64,000 bases of DNA from positions 2,325,001 to 2,389,000 of the forward strand of contig NZ_CP049742.1 of assembly GCF_015482585.1 (NCBI RefSeq), read 5' to 3'. Source of the stretch: Mangrovibacillus cuniculi. GTDB lineage: Bacteria; Bacillota; Bacilli; Bacillales; R1DC41. The position numbers were made by a program, and so were the translations under genes. Positions within the stretch are counted from its first letter, which is position 1, and every line of letters starts with the position of its first letter. Shown piece after piece: positions 17,114 to 26,485 of this stretch. Below the pieces are notes generated by a model that was given only the letters and a program-made list of their open reading frames with translations, was not told the origin of the DNA and ran no database searches.

Positions 17114-18133
17114 ATGGCAGCGAAGAGGTTCTTACAAATGATTGGTGTAGTATTTCTTGTCTCTATAGTAGGTTCAGTATTCTGGTTTTTTAACACTTCG
17201 GTAGAAAAACAATTAAATAATTATACGAAAGAAAAGTATGGGGAAAAAGTAATACTGGTGGAACAAGGTGCTACTCATACCGGGAATATGGGAGACACGG
17301 TTCATAAAGTGGCATTAAAGAGTAATCCCTCTGTAGCATTTAATATTGAAGTAGATGGAGATTTATTTGGGAGAACGTTCACTGTGGTCAGAGATGATTT
17401 AGAGTATGCAAGAAAAGCTAGTAAAGAATTAATAAAATTAGATCCTTACTTAGACAAAATAGCATCATTAGGATTTTCTTTGTCAGATCTTCCTACTTTT
17501 GATTTATATTCCGAAATAAGAAGCACCGAACCATATCAAGTTAACCTCATTGATAAAAAGGGATTTTCACTATCTAATTTCGAAAGCGAAACTATCACAA
17601 GATACTATAGCTTAGTAGAATTATTAAAGAAAGCTGACACAAAATTTGTAGAACTTGAAATTCAAATTAATTTAGATAGTCAGCCGTCAATTTATCTAAA
17701 AGATATACCACAAATAGCGTCTAAGTCCATTCTAAAGCGAAAAATGATTACTAACAATCACACTATTTTAGATCATTTATTAAACGAAGAAATGAAAGAG
17801 TTATTTACCGAGTTAGAAAAAGATCGGTTTATTTTTAAAGGAAACTCATTTATACCGGAACTAGGCGTTGGCTGCGATGAAGTATCAGTGAACGGTGAAT
17901 GTGATGAGCTAACATTTTATGTGGAATACGTCCCGACGGTTACTTCAGATAATCCTGTTATAGCCGAAGATGCTTTATTTATTAGAGATGCTCTTATAAA
18001 AGAGATTCCTGAAGACACACGATTTAATTTAGCTGGTAGAGGTGTGCCGTTTAATGGGTATTATTTAGAGGATCTCCGTTCTTTATCAGATGAAGAAATC
18101 AAGAATCAGGTCCAACAAGCGTTATCTGAGTAA
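17114..18133 (+). CDS. Membrane-anchored protein, copy B of the duplicated pair, unknown function
   Basis: 339 residues from ATG 17114 (CGGAGG 7 bases upstream). It has the same N-terminal membrane helix and TGNMGDTVHKVALKS block as the gene at 15452, and an additional C-terminal region with two cysteines (GVGCDEVSVNGECDE) that copy A lacks. The domain faces outward if the single helix is a type II anchor. It is probably the more complete paralogue. Function unknown. Confidence 0.82.
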   Translation: MAAKRFLQMIGVVFLVSIVGSVFWFFNTSVEKQLNNYTKEKYGEKVILVEQGATHTGNMGDTVHKVALKSNPSVAFNIEVDGDLFGRTFTVVRDDLEYARKASKELIKLDPYLDKIASLGFSLSDLPTFDLYSEIRSTEPYQVNLIDKKGFSLSNFESETITRYYSLVELLKKADTKFVELEIQINLDSQPSIYLKDIPQIASKSILKRKMITNNHTILDHLLNEEMKELFTELEKDRFIFKGNSFIPELGVGCDEVSVNGECDELTFYVEYVPTVTSDNPVIAEDALFIRDALIKEIPEDTRFNLAGRGVPFNGYYLEDLRSLSDEEIKNQVQQALSE

Positions 18134-18148
18134 ATTTTAATCAATTTA

Positions 18149-18179
18149 TAAAACCAGCCATAAGACGGCTGGTTTTTTG
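18149..18179. terminator. Bidirectional terminator, unit B
   Basis: AAAACCAGCC pairs with GGCTGGTTTT (plus T-tail) between the converging genes of unit B. Confidence 0.9.
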
Positions 18180-18195
18180 TTAAGTATTTATTTTT

Positions 18196-18788
18196 TCATC
18201 CTTTAGTGCTTTTGAATGTTAACCAAACTGCAGTTACGAAAGGGATAGCAAGGAAGATGATCCCACCCATAAATAATAGAGCAAGAATTTCCAACCCTTC
18301 TTCGATAGGGAAATAGTATCTATACATAAACATAAATAGTAGAAAAGGTATTGTAGCTAGTGCACTTACCTTTAAAAAATCGAATCCATCTTTTCCTGGT
18401 TTCACAAAATAAAAACCTATCATAAGCGCTAAAATGATGATGATCTTTTGCTTCTCATAGTACCCATATAAAGTAATAAAGAAATCAAAAATTAATGTAA
18501 TAAAAATCAATAGATAGTTCACTATATTAGCCATAAGAATAATGGAATATGCTACAGTATGGGCCATTATTAAACGTTTTAGTTTCTCAATGAAAAAGAA
18601 AAAGACAGCCCCAACAACCATTGCATAGCCTAGGAACAGGTTTAGGCTATATGTTGAAGTGGGTAAAAAGCTCCAATGTTCCTTACCCAACCATTCCTTT
18701 TCTAGAAAATAACCTGAGGCATCCTGAATCAAAAGTAGAAACTTAACAAAAAGGCTACTATTATGATAACTTTACTAATGTGTTTCAT
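18196..18788 (-). pseudogene. Polytopic membrane protein, unit B, frameshifted in its first helix
   Basis: ATG at 18788 has an AAAGGG site and begins MKHISKVIIIVAF, matching the start of the unit A membrane protein. After FYF the frame ends at a TGA, while the next frame continues IQDASGYFLEKEW and remains open to 18196 (178 codons). Alignment with unit A shows one T missing from a short T-run (five T in A, four in B) near 18735-18740. This is either a single inactivating frameshift or a sequencing error in a homopolymer. The remainder carries the same KPGKDGFDFLK block. Confidence 0.75.
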
Positions 18789-18924
18789 GTTACAACCCTT
18801 TCTAAGAAGATTCATGACTATTTCACCAATAAAACCCAAATGCTTTCTTTAGGAATTATTATCCATATACTTAGATTCAAATGGACTCTTTTTATAAAAA
18901 CTACTCATTTATATCAGTACCTGC

Positions 18925-19533
18925 TTATTCTTCTCTGTTCTTCCCACCTAAAGCACCAGTTGCCGTGAAAAGAGTTAAAATACCAAACCCATAAAAAACG
19001 AGACCTCCGTAAATCAGCTCTTCTGAATAAGAAAGCCTTTTAAATGCCCAACCATTTGAATATCCTCTATCAACTCCAGTCGCAGCTGTATAAGTAACAA
19101 TAAATAATAAAATAAGTATAAATGTCCATTTTGTTTTAAGAGGAAATTTAAAAACTTTATATGGTATCTCTCTAAATAAATATAGAAAAACCCATATCAA
19201 TAGGGTAAAAATAGTTAGTCCTATTGTGGCAGGAGTACTATCCATCACACGTATTAAAGGTACACAAAGTTGTCCACCAATTAAGCTAAACAACAGGTAT
19301 GCAAAACGACTTTTATGTTTAATCTGGCTCAGATTTTGTTTATACCAGTAAAAACTGATAACTAAAACCACAGCCATAGCTAGTATGTTACCCAGAAAGA
19401 CCGAAAATGACCAATCTGGGAATAATGAGGAAAAGCTACCGATCAGAAAACCCGATAATAATATTACCCCTCCGTAAGAATCCCAAAAAGATGTTTTATT
19501 TTCGATCATATTCTTCCTACTTTGCTTTCCCAC
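18925..19533 (-). CDS. Polytopic membrane protein, unknown
   Basis: 202 residues from a GTG at 19533 (AAGGCGG 6-7 bases upstream). About six hydrophobic helices with short loops, ending GGKNREE. It follows the vWA lipoprotein gene in the same orientation after 59 bp and may share its transcript. No recognised motif. Confidence 0.7.
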   Translation of the reverse strand: MGKQSRKNMIENKTSFWDSYGGVILLSGFLIGSFSSLFPDWSFSVFLGNILAMAVVLVISFYWYKQNLSQIKHKSRFAYLLFSLIGGQLCVPLIRVMDSTPATIGLTIFTLLIWVFLYLFREIPYKVFKFPLKTKWTFILILLFIVTYTAATGVDRGYSNGWAFKRLSYSEELIYGGLVFYGFGILTLFTATGALGGKNREE

Positions 19534-19592
19534 GTTATCACCGCCTTGTAAAATGTGTCATTTTCTTTTACTATTTAGAAGCTTAATAAGCA

Positions 19593-20960
19593 TTATTGTT
19601 TGTTTTGTTCGTAATAGGCGTCTAGTTCTTTCTTAGCTTCTGCGTAGTTTTTGTCTTTTAGTTCGTCTAGCATTTCTTTAAAACCATCAATTTCTGAATG
19701 AATCCATTCATGATAATCTCTATTTTTTTTGTCCAAGTACTCATAAGCCTCGTCACTAATTGTATTAGTTCCAGAGAAAGCATAAAGTATATTAGAAATG
19801 TGCATTCCTTGGAATGTTGCATTATAACTTTCTCTAGATATATAAACAAAAATATCTATATTATTTTGCGTATTTTTATATTCAATCTTGCTTTCATTAG
19901 ACTCTTTCCAATCTTCCCAGGCATCTGCAATATCATTTATTTTTTGAAGTTCTTTACTTAACTCACTTTCATCTACCACACGTTGATAAATCCCTTCTGT
20001 CGCCTCAGCAATAGATTTAAGTTGTGTTTCCCCTTCACTGTCAACATCAAATCCTATGATGTTTACTATCGGAGAGATGGAAGAATTGTATAACTCCTTG
20101 GCTGCTTTTACAGGATCACCATCGCATGTCTCTATTCCATCACTAACTAAATAGATGATATTTGTATTTGTTTCAGGATCATATTGACTCAAGTCTTTTT
20201 GTGCTTCTTTCAGTGCTAATTCGATAGGGGTCCATCCAGCCGGTTTTACAGTATCCAATGCTTGTTGAAATGATGATTGCTCATAATTAGAAATGGAGTA
20301 TACTAACTCACTGCTAGAACAAGATAATTCTTTCTTCGCCTCTGACCCATCACCATTTTGACCGTAGACTCGTAATCCAATATTTGCATCTTCCGGAAGC
20401 GTTTCAACAAATGTTTCAATCGAATCTTTGGCGCTATCCATCATTGCTTTTCCATCAATTTGATTTGCCATACTCCCACTCGCGTCCAATAAAATAACAA
20501 CGTTTAAATTGTCTTTAAATTGATAACGTTGATCTTCAATCTCTGGAGAACCAAACGATTGAAAAGTTAATTGCTTAATAGCTTCTTCTGGTCCCTTAAA
20601 CTCTTTCTGAACTAATCGCAATAACTCTCTATAGAATTGATCCATTTGTTCCGTTGTAGGTTTTTCTGGCAAGTCCGGTAAAGCACTAAAATCTTGGACT
20701 GTTCTCTCTTTTTGACCAGAAAGTGTTTCGTAATCGTTTAACTTCCCTGTTGGTTGATTAGCTAATTCCTCATACGTGCTTGGTAGAGGATCAACTTTTA
20801 AACTCATTTGCTGATTTTCTTCTTTATCTGTCTTATTGTTATTTTCCGTCTTTATTTCTGGTTGCTCAGAAGGTGATTCTTGCATTTCCGCTTCCTCACC
20901 TTTATTACTGCAACCTGTTACCACGAGCAAGAACATTATTAGAAATACATACTTTTTCAT
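19593..20960 (-). CDS. Lipoprotein with von Willebrand factor A domain
   Basis: 455 residues. Lipobox VTGC (Cys17) followed by a low-complexity acidic linker to about residue 50. A vWA domain begins near residue 150 with the MIDAS motif DASGSM; the distal MIDAS residues are in GWTPIE and VSDGIET. A helical charged tail follows (to EQNKQ). Such proteins bind a divalent metal and partner proteins at the cell surface. Single copy here; partner unknown. Confidence 0.9.
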   Translation of the reverse strand: MKKYVFLIMFLLVVTGCSNKGEEAEMQESPSEQPEIKTENNNKTDKEENQQMSLKVDPLPSTYEELANQPTGKLNDYETLSGQKERTVQDFSALPDLPEKPTTEQMDQFYRELLRLVQKEFKGPEEAIKQLTFQSFGSPEIEDQRYQFKDNLNVVILLDASGSMANQIDGKAMMDSAKDSIETFVETLPEDANIGLRVYGQNGDGSEAKKELSCSSSELVYSISNYEQSSFQQALDTVKPAGWTPIELALKEAQKDLSQYDPETNTNIIYLVSDGIETCDGDPVKAAKELYNSSISPIVNIIGFDVDSEGETQLKSIAEATEGIYQRVVDESELSKELQKINDIADAWEDWKESNESKIEYKNTQNNIDIFVYISRESYNATFQGMHISNILYAFSGTNTISDEAYEYLDKKNRDYHEWIHSEIDGFKEMLDELKDKNYAEAKKELDAYYEQNKQ

Positions 20961-21260
20961 CGTTACACCTTCCTAATTTATCTAAATTCTGTAAAAGGCT
21001 TCAAATACTCTATCATGCTACAACTAGGCGAAAATATCGTCAAACAGACTCTTTTTGACAGACGTATTTTTCACCATACTAAAGCACTATCTTCTTTTGT
21101 AGCTAGTAACTATTCCATGGGTACTTGAGCTTAATAAAAGAATAGTAGACAGAGAGATATATGCTATTCCACAATAAATTGGCATTAGTATATTTTTTTC
21201 GTTAATTTTCTCTAGGTACTAATCCTTATTTTTTATATAAGCTCTGAATTTTTTCGATAA
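20961..21260. other. Intergenic, no gene seen
   Basis: AT-rich spacer between the vWA lipoprotein start and the terminator of the gene at 21298. No frame with a ribosome site and no repeat noticed. Confidence 0.5.
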
Positions 21261-21295
21261 AAAAACCCTTGGTCGAATACCCCAAGAGTTTTTCC
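21261..21295 (-). terminator. Terminator of the HNH nuclease / small-gene pair
   Basis: Read on the minus strand, AAAAACTCTTGGGG pairs with CCAAGGGTTTTT around a short loop, ending in T. Confidence 0.85.
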
Positions 21296-21297
21296 TT

Positions 21298-21543
21298 TTA
21301 TCCGTTTCTTTCTAATACATTGACAAGTAGATGATGAACTAGCTCATGATCTCGCTGGTCATAAAGCTTGTAGTCCTCACCAGGAAGGGTATACCACTCT
21401 GCCGCTCCCACATATGTAATCGCAAGTGACAGCATCCCGTCCTCTCCACAAGAAGTTCGTAACTCTAATTCTCCACTTATTACTCCTACTTCCTTCGTCA
21501 TGACACCATGACTCGCGGTAAAAATAGACGTTTTGTCAGCCAC
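21298..21543 (-). CDS. Small cytosolic protein encoded with the secreted HNH nuclease
   Basis: 81 residues from a GTG start with AAGGAGG 8 bases upstream. No signal peptide, no membrane helix; acidic, with the central segment GEDGMLSLAITYVGAAEWYTLPGE (split here by its Gly/Trp residues). It begins 12 bp after the nuclease gene on the same strand and ends at the terminator, so the two are probably co-transcribed. A nuclease-inhibitor role is possible from context only; the family is not recognised. Confidence 0.68.
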   Translation of the reverse strand: MADKTSIFTASHGVMTKEVGVISGELELRTSCGEDGMLSLAITYVGAAEWYTLPGEDYKLYDQRDHELVHHLLVNVLERNG

Positions 21544-21555
21544 AAGACTACCTCC

Positions 21556-22188
21556 TTAATAAATACAAGAATTCAACATTGTTTGAAGAGATGATTTCTC
21601 CGAAGATTGCACACTTAATCCCCAATCGTATTTTGTATCAATCCACCACTTAGCATACGCGCAATGTGCGCCAGTACGAGTCGGTTTCCATGTTGACGGA
21701 TCTTGGTCCCCTTTTGAACGGTTGGAACTAGCCGTTACAGCAATCAATTGCGGGCCAGTTAAGTCATTTGCAAAAGCTTTACGAGTTTCTGAACTCCAGC
21801 TGCTTGCTCCTGATCTCCAAGCTTCTGCTAGGGGTACAACGTGGTCGATGTCCAGGTCAGATGGAGAATACACTGTGACACCGTCGTAGTAGCTGTACCA
21901 TTTTCCTGAAGATACTGGGCATGTACCAGAATAGTAGTCAGCATCACGTTGCAAGACGATTTGTCTAGTGTCACATCCATTTCCTTGACTAGACCAATGA
22001 GAGAATAAATTACGCGAATAGCCAGTCATGGATGATTCTGATTTAACCACTAATGCATTTAATTGAGCTTGAGCAGTAGACTTAGACGGTGTACCTGGTG
22101 GTAGCGCTGATGCAGATGGAACCTGAAACTGTAAAACACCAAATGCCAAAACGAAAACAAAAACAAACAACACAGACTTCTTAAACAT
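21556..22188 (-). CDS. Secreted HNH-type endonuclease
   Basis: 210 residues with a cleavable signal peptide (about 1-28, ending ASA). The HNH/His-Me core is DIDHVVPLAEAWRSGA (Asp-His and His-Val-Val-Pro) with downstream Asn in LTGPQLIAVTASSNRSKGD and DPSTWKP, the usual layout of secreted HNH nucleases of actinobacteria and bacilli. Four cysteines (GCDTR, TCPVSS, HCAYAKWW, NSCIY) fit disulfides outside the cell. It probably degrades environmental nucleic acid. Confidence 0.9.
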   Translation of the reverse strand: MFKKSVLFVFVFVLAFGVLQFQVPSASALPPGTPSKSTAQAQLNALVVKSESSMTGYSRNLFSHWSSQGNGCDTRQIVLQRDADYYSGTCPVSSGKWYSYYDGVTVYSPSDLDIDHVVPLAEAWRSGASSWSSETRKAFANDLTGPQLIAVTASSNRSKGDQDPSTWKPTRTGAHCAYAKWWIDTKYDWGLSVQSSEKSSLQTMLNSCIY

Positions 22189-22520
22189 AGAAAAACCTCC
22201 TGTATGCCTTTTTTATACTAACATCCTTGTTGGTATAGGTGAGATGTTAATAGCTTTGTTGGGTGGTGCACTAGTTCTAGGTGGGAGACGGGTGGCCACA
22301 ACATGATAGAATTGGGCTCGATTTGTTAGGTATGTACTTTCTTTCTTTTCTACTAATTAATGATAGTACAAGAATTATTTTCTATAAAGTTAAGATTATG
22401 TTAAGGATTTTTGGGAGTTTGGTAGGTAGGAGATTATCGTTCTTTTGGGGTGTGGTTGGATGAGGAATGGGAGTGGAATGGGAGATTTGCGAGAGGATTG
22501 GGGTGTGGGGGATGGAGTGG
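22189..22520. other. Intergenic, G-rich on one strand, no gene seen
   Basis: This region holds the promoter of the HNH gene on the minus strand. From about 22400 to 22520 the plus strand becomes strikingly G/T-rich (GGGGTGTGGGGGATGGAGTG), just before tandem array 3. The open frames crossing it lack ribosome sites. Confidence 0.45.
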
Positions 22521-22525
22521 TGGGC

Positions 22526-22943
22526 GGCTTAAGCGCTTTTGTACATACGAGCGCGGGCCTCTCTTTTCGCTTCTCCGACATGCCGCTGCATCACTTGCCC
22601 TCTTCCTGCGGCTTAAGCGCTTTTGTACATACGAGCACCGGCCTCTCTCTGCGGCTTCTCCGACTTGTCGCTACATAACTTACCCTCTTCTTGCTGCTTA
22701 AGCGCTTTTGTACATACGATTACTGGCCTCTTTCCTCGGCTTCTCCAACTTGCCGCTGCATCACTTACCTTCTTCCTGCGGCTTAAGCGCTTTTGTACAT
22801 GGGCGAGCAGCCCTTTCTCTGCGACTTCTCGGACTTGCCGCTGCATTACTTGCCTTCTTCCTGCGGCTTAAGCGCTTTTGTACATGCGAGCGCACTCCTC
22901 TCTCTGAGGCTTCTCCGACTTGCCACTGGATTTCTTGCTTTTT
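22526..22943. repeat. Tandem array 3: five units of 84/85 bp built from two about-42-bp halves
   Basis: GGCTTAAGCGCTTTTGTACA recurs with starts at 22526, 22610, 22695 (TGCTTAAG), 22780 and 22865: steps of 84, 85, 85, 85. Between them a second half-unit, GGCTTCTCCGACTTGCCGCT, occurs about 42-43 bp later. The A half contains overlapping palindromes (GCTTAAGC, AAGCGCTT, TGTACA). Open frames across it on both strands come from the near-multiple-of-three period and have no ribosome sites. Confidence 0.92.
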
Positions 22944-23303
22944 CCTGGCGACTTATCCCCTTTGCCGCCTTCTATCCCTCTCACGCATGGCGGCTTAATT
23001 CCTTTGTCGCCCTCTCTCTCACTCATGCATGACGACTTAACCCCTTTGTCGCCTTCTCTCCCTCTCACGCATGGCGACTTAACCCTTTTGTCGCCTTCTA
23101 TCCCACTCACGCATGGCGACTTAACCCTTTTGTCGCCTTCTCTCTCACTCCCGCATGGCGACTTAACCCTTTTGTCGCCTTCTCTCTCACTCCCGCATGG
23201 CGACTTAACCCTTTTGTCGCCTTCTCTCCCTCTCACGCATGGCGACTTAACCCTTTTGTCGCCTTCTCTCCCTCTCACGCATGGCGACTAAACACTTTTG
23301 TCG
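22944..23303. repeat. Tandem array 4: nine units of exactly 42 bp with a GGCGAC...GTCGCC hairpin
   Basis: Units start (CATGGCGACT or close) at 22944, 22986, 23028, 23070, 23112, 23154, 23196, 23238 and 23280, all 42 bp apart. Each carries the inverted repeat GGCGAC / GTCGCC around TTAACCCTTTT and a CT-rich tail. The core CTTAA.C.CTTTTGT is shared with half-unit A of array 3, so the arrays probably have a common origin. The 42-bp period gives 14-residue repeats in several frames, but nothing suggests translation. Confidence 0.93.
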
Positions 23304-23379
23304 CCATATAAATCATTACACTCTTCAATACTATTAAAATTATTGGTATTATATAGAAAATAACTCAGAGGTGAAAAGT

Positions 23380-24393
23380 ATGATTCGTTATCCTTCCTTT
23401 AAATATGGGGCGACCATCGGCGTCACGGCACCTTCATCCGGTGTACCTGAAATGCTTCATAGTTTAATAGACGCTGCAAAATTGCGATTAGAGCAACAAG
23501 GGTTTTTTGTAGAAATAGGAGATACCACTTGGACACAAGAGAAAGTTCGATCCGCTTCTGCCCAAAAACGTGCAAAAGAATTTAATCAGATGATGCAGGA
23601 CGATTCTATCCAGTTAATCTTCCCACCGTGGGGCGGTGAGCTTCTAATTGAGATGTTAGAATATATAGAGTTTGAAAATCTTCAAGAGAAGTGGGTTCTT
23701 GGATACTCGGACGTTAGCTTACTAATGCTTGCGATTACTTTAAAAACTGGGATGGCTAGTGCTATTGGAACGAACCTAATAGATATAAGAGGAAAAACTT
23801 CTGATGAAACGACTGCTATGTGGAAAGAAGTATTGTTTACGAAAGCAGGAGAGGAAATTGTGCAAAGGTCTTCTTCTAAATACCAACTAAAATGGCAACA
23901 TGACAACCCTACAGAACATGTTTTTCATTTAACAGAGGAAACTAAGTGGAAAACCGTGTCTGGGAAATCGGAGAAAATATCTGGTCGTGTTTTAGGTGGA
24001 TGCATAGATGTTATTCGTCATCTGATTGGTACACCCTATGGGGATGTGAAAGGTTTTTGTGAAAGCCATTTTTCCAATGAGCCTATCATTTGGGTGCTCG
24101 AGAATTGCGAGATGACTACTACTGATTTACGTAGATCACTTGTGCAGATGAAGCTCGCGGGGTGGTTTAATCACTGTACTGGATTAGTTTTTGGTCGCAG
24201 TCCAGCAAATACTCCTGTTAACGGTTATACAGTAGAAGATGTCTATCAAGAACTAGCGGAGGAGCTGCGAATTCCGGTTATTTATGACATTGACTTTGGG
24301 CATGTGCCACCGCAGATTACATTTGTGAATGGGGCTTTTGCAGAGATAGAGGTTCGTGATGGTAATGGCATTGTGGTGCAGAGGTTTTTGTAA
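23380..24393 (+). CDS. LD-carboxypeptidase / MccF-like peptidase (family S66)
   Basis: 337 residues; start at 23380 chosen because AGAGGTG lies 7 bases upstream. The N-terminal domain begins with GATIGVTAPSSG. The S66 catalytic Ser is in GYSDVSLLMLA, the Glu in WVLENCEMTT and the His in IDFGHVPP, all in the expected order. Relatives either trim murein tetrapeptides or, as MccF, cleave microcin C-like compounds to give immunity. The sequence alone does not decide between them. The gene is bracketed by related tandem repeats on both sides. Confidence 0.9.
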   Translation: MIRYPSFKYGATIGVTAPSSGVPEMLHSLIDAAKLRLEQQGFFVEIGDTTWTQEKVRSASAQKRAKEFNQMMQDDSIQLIFPPWGGELLIEMLEYIEFENLQEKWVLGYSDVSLLMLAITLKTGMASAIGTNLIDIRGKTSDETTAMWKEVLFTKAGEEIVQRSSSKYQLKWQHDNPTEHVFHLTEETKWKTVSGKSEKISGRVLGGCIDVIRHLIGTPYGDVKGFCESHFSNEPIIWVLENCEMTTTDLRRSLVQMKLAGWFNHCTGLVFGRSPANTPVNGYTVEDVYQELAEELRIPVIYDIDFGHVPPQITFVNGAFAEIEVRDGNGIVVQRFL

Positions 24394-24433
24394 TTAATAG
24401 AGGATAAGGGAGCCACCCTCAGAGATTCTCTGG

Positions 24434-24600
24434 GGTTTCTCCGACTTACGGCTGGTTTCCTCACCATCACCGGGAGGCTTAAGTGCTTTTGTACATGGGA
24501 GATTGCGGAGCCCTATCCGCGGCTTCTCCGACTTGCCGCTGAGTATAACGACTCCCCCTGCGGCTTCAGCGCTTTTGCACCCGAGCTTGTACTTCAAAGT
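24434..24600. repeat. Outlying units of array 3 on the far side of the S66 gene
   Basis: Half-units alternate B-A-B-A at 24434 (GGTTTCTCCGACTT), 24476 (GGCTTAAGTGCTTTTGTACA), 24521 (GGCTTCTCCGACTTGCCGCT) and 24562 (GGCTTCAGCGCTTTTGCAC), spaced 42, 45 and 41 bp. They are more diverged than array 3 but clearly the same family and orientation. Confidence 0.87.
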
Positions 24601-24807
24601 AGACCCTAACACTACTCCAAACTACTCACTCGATATCACACACAAATAATCCTTTAACACTGTATATCTACGTTAACCTGCTACCTGTCCAACACCCTAT
24701 CATACGTAATAGCTATTCAAACAGGTGAGTAGATTAAACAACCTACTAAACTAGCAGTAATTCTCCTATGCAATCTTGTATACAGTAAGAGAAATGGAGG
24801 TTTGACT

Positions 24808-25209
24808 ATGAATAAATTTGTATCAGCTGTTGCAACCATTGAGATTCCTGTATCCAATTTGGAAAAATCCCTTGCATTTTATACGGAAGTTTTGGCTGTG
24901 GACATACATTTCAAGGGAGATAAAAATGCCATGCTAACGTTTGGCGTCAAAGGTGTTCCTACTCTTTTTCTAGTTGAAACAGACAATGTAGAAAAACTTA
25001 GTTTTGCTAACTCTTCTACAGGTGTTGAGCATAGCATAATTGACTTTTACACACCTGACTTAAAGGGCTTTTATGATTTTCTAGTAGAAAAGAATGTGGA
25101 GGTTGGGTCACTCAATTTGCGAGAGGGATCTGATTTGGGTGGCTTTGGCTTCCGAGATCCTGATGGAAACTTACTGAGTGCATGTAATATTGTGCATCCT
25201 GGTCAATGA
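24808..25209 (+). CDS. VOC-family (glyoxalase/bleomycin-resistance-like) protein
   Basis: 133 residues from ATG 24808 (GGAGG 8 bases upstream). Two beta-alpha-beta-beta-beta modules: ATIEIPVSNLEKSLAFYTEV and EHSIIDFYTPDLKGFYDFL, closing with FRDPDGNLLSACN. This is the vicinal-oxygen-chelate fold. Members range from lyases and dioxygenases to binding proteins, and the metal ligands cannot be assigned confidently. Single gene, no operon. Confidence 0.85.
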   Translation: MNKFVSAVATIEIPVSNLEKSLAFYTEVLAVDIHFKGDKNAMLTFGVKGVPTLFLVETDNVEKLSFANSSTGVEHSIIDFYTPDLKGFYDFLVEKNVEVGSLNLREGSDLGGFGFRDPDGNLLSACNIVHPGQ

Positions 25210-25231
25210 AAGAGGTAGAGAAGGGAGCCTA

Positions 25232-26484
25232 TTACTTAGCGTTCCCTTCAAGTGCCTCCATTAACAAGTCCACGATGTGTACTACTCTAACTTTTCCCGC
25301 TAAGCCTTCCCTCTCAATACCGAGTTTCATTTGGAGTAGGCAACCAGGGTTCGCTGTTACGATAGTGGTAGCCATAGTATTTTTTACTGTCTTCATCTTA
25401 AAATCTAGTATTTTCATGGACATCTCAGATTCTACTATATTGTAGATACCTGCCGATCCACAACAGTGGTCAGCGTTTTCCATCTCAATGTATGTGACTC
25501 CGGCAATGCTTTTTAGTAACTCTCTTGGTTCGCTTGAAGTGTTTTGTACATATCGCAAATGGCAAGAGTCCTGATACGTGATGATTTGTTCGGGCAACGC
25601 CAATACTTTTTGATGAAATTCCAATTCTACTAATAACGCAGAAATATCCTTAATTTTGCTCGCAAATGTCTCTGCACGCTGCTTCCACTCTGGTTCATCA
25701 CGTAATAAGTGGTCGTAGTCGACATTGCTATCTTCAAACGCTTGGATATTTCGCTTTGCTAACTCCTTGGCTTTGGCTTTTTCGCCACTGTGCCCGTGTA
25801 ACGCACCGCAACATCTTGCTCTCGTGGATTTACTATTTCACACCCTGCTAGCTGCAGCAGCTTTACAGTGTTGTTATTGGTTTCTCTAAACATCGTATCC
25901 ATCAAGCACCCGGAGAAGAATGCCACGACCTTTTTCCTCTGTCCTTGTGCTTTCAGTCGGAGAGGTCGCTCCGTCATTTCATTCAACGTTGGTACAGCCG
26001 GCATCACCTTTTCCATTACCCCTAAATGGTCTGGTAATAGGTTCATCACACCTGTTTTGCGCGCTAATGTTTGCAGGCCTGATCGTTGATAAAAGCCAAT
26101 GAAACCTAATAACGTCTTCATTCGATTCTGATGTGGAAATATTCCGTCAAAAACTGTTTTTCGCACAAGCTTGGTTGGAGCTGAATATTTCCTTTTTTGT
26201 TTAATTATATCTCGTGCTTTTTCTAATAAATGGCCGTACTGCACCCCTGAAGGGCAAACTGGTTCGCACGCCCGGCACCCTAGACAGAGGTTAAATGATG
26301 TCGTAGTCGTAATTACCGCGAGTGGTCGTACTCCTTTTTCCTTTGGAGCTTTAAGAGAAGCAACTGCAAGAGGGACGTAAACGACTAGAGTGGTTTGTTC
26401 TCCGAATTCCATTATGGGAAATATAGCAGGATTGGGGTTAAGTTTTATCGAATTACTAGATTGCCAGCCATCGTTTTGTAACAT
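25232..26484 (-). pseudogene. glcF: Decayed glycolate oxidase iron-sulfur subunit (GlcF-like)
   Basis: From 26484 the frame gives CLGCRACEPVCPSGVQYG (one [4Fe-4S] site) and a CCG-type block FFSGCLMDTMFRETN, then leaves register near 25813. The next frame resumes exactly at CCGALHGHSGEKA and runs to 25232 with the second CCG block (HCCGSAGIYNIVE). The joined product has GlcF order. The usual N-terminal CxxCGxC motif is not visible before residue 75. No glcD or glcE lies nearby. At least one frameshift plus a damaged N-terminus indicate a pseudogene. Confidence 0.85.
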
Positions 26485-26485
26485 A

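Noticed and set aside
22445-22998. Overlapping frames of 77-96 codons in array 3
   Set aside because: Compositionally biased repeat translation in many frames at once, no ribosome sites.
22868-23291. Long open frames on both strands with 14-residue repeats across the 42-bp array
   Set aside because: A 42-bp period keeps several frames open automatically. No ribosome site, no start context, both strands equally open, and adjoining 84/85-bp and 52/53-bp arrays of the same type are non-coding.
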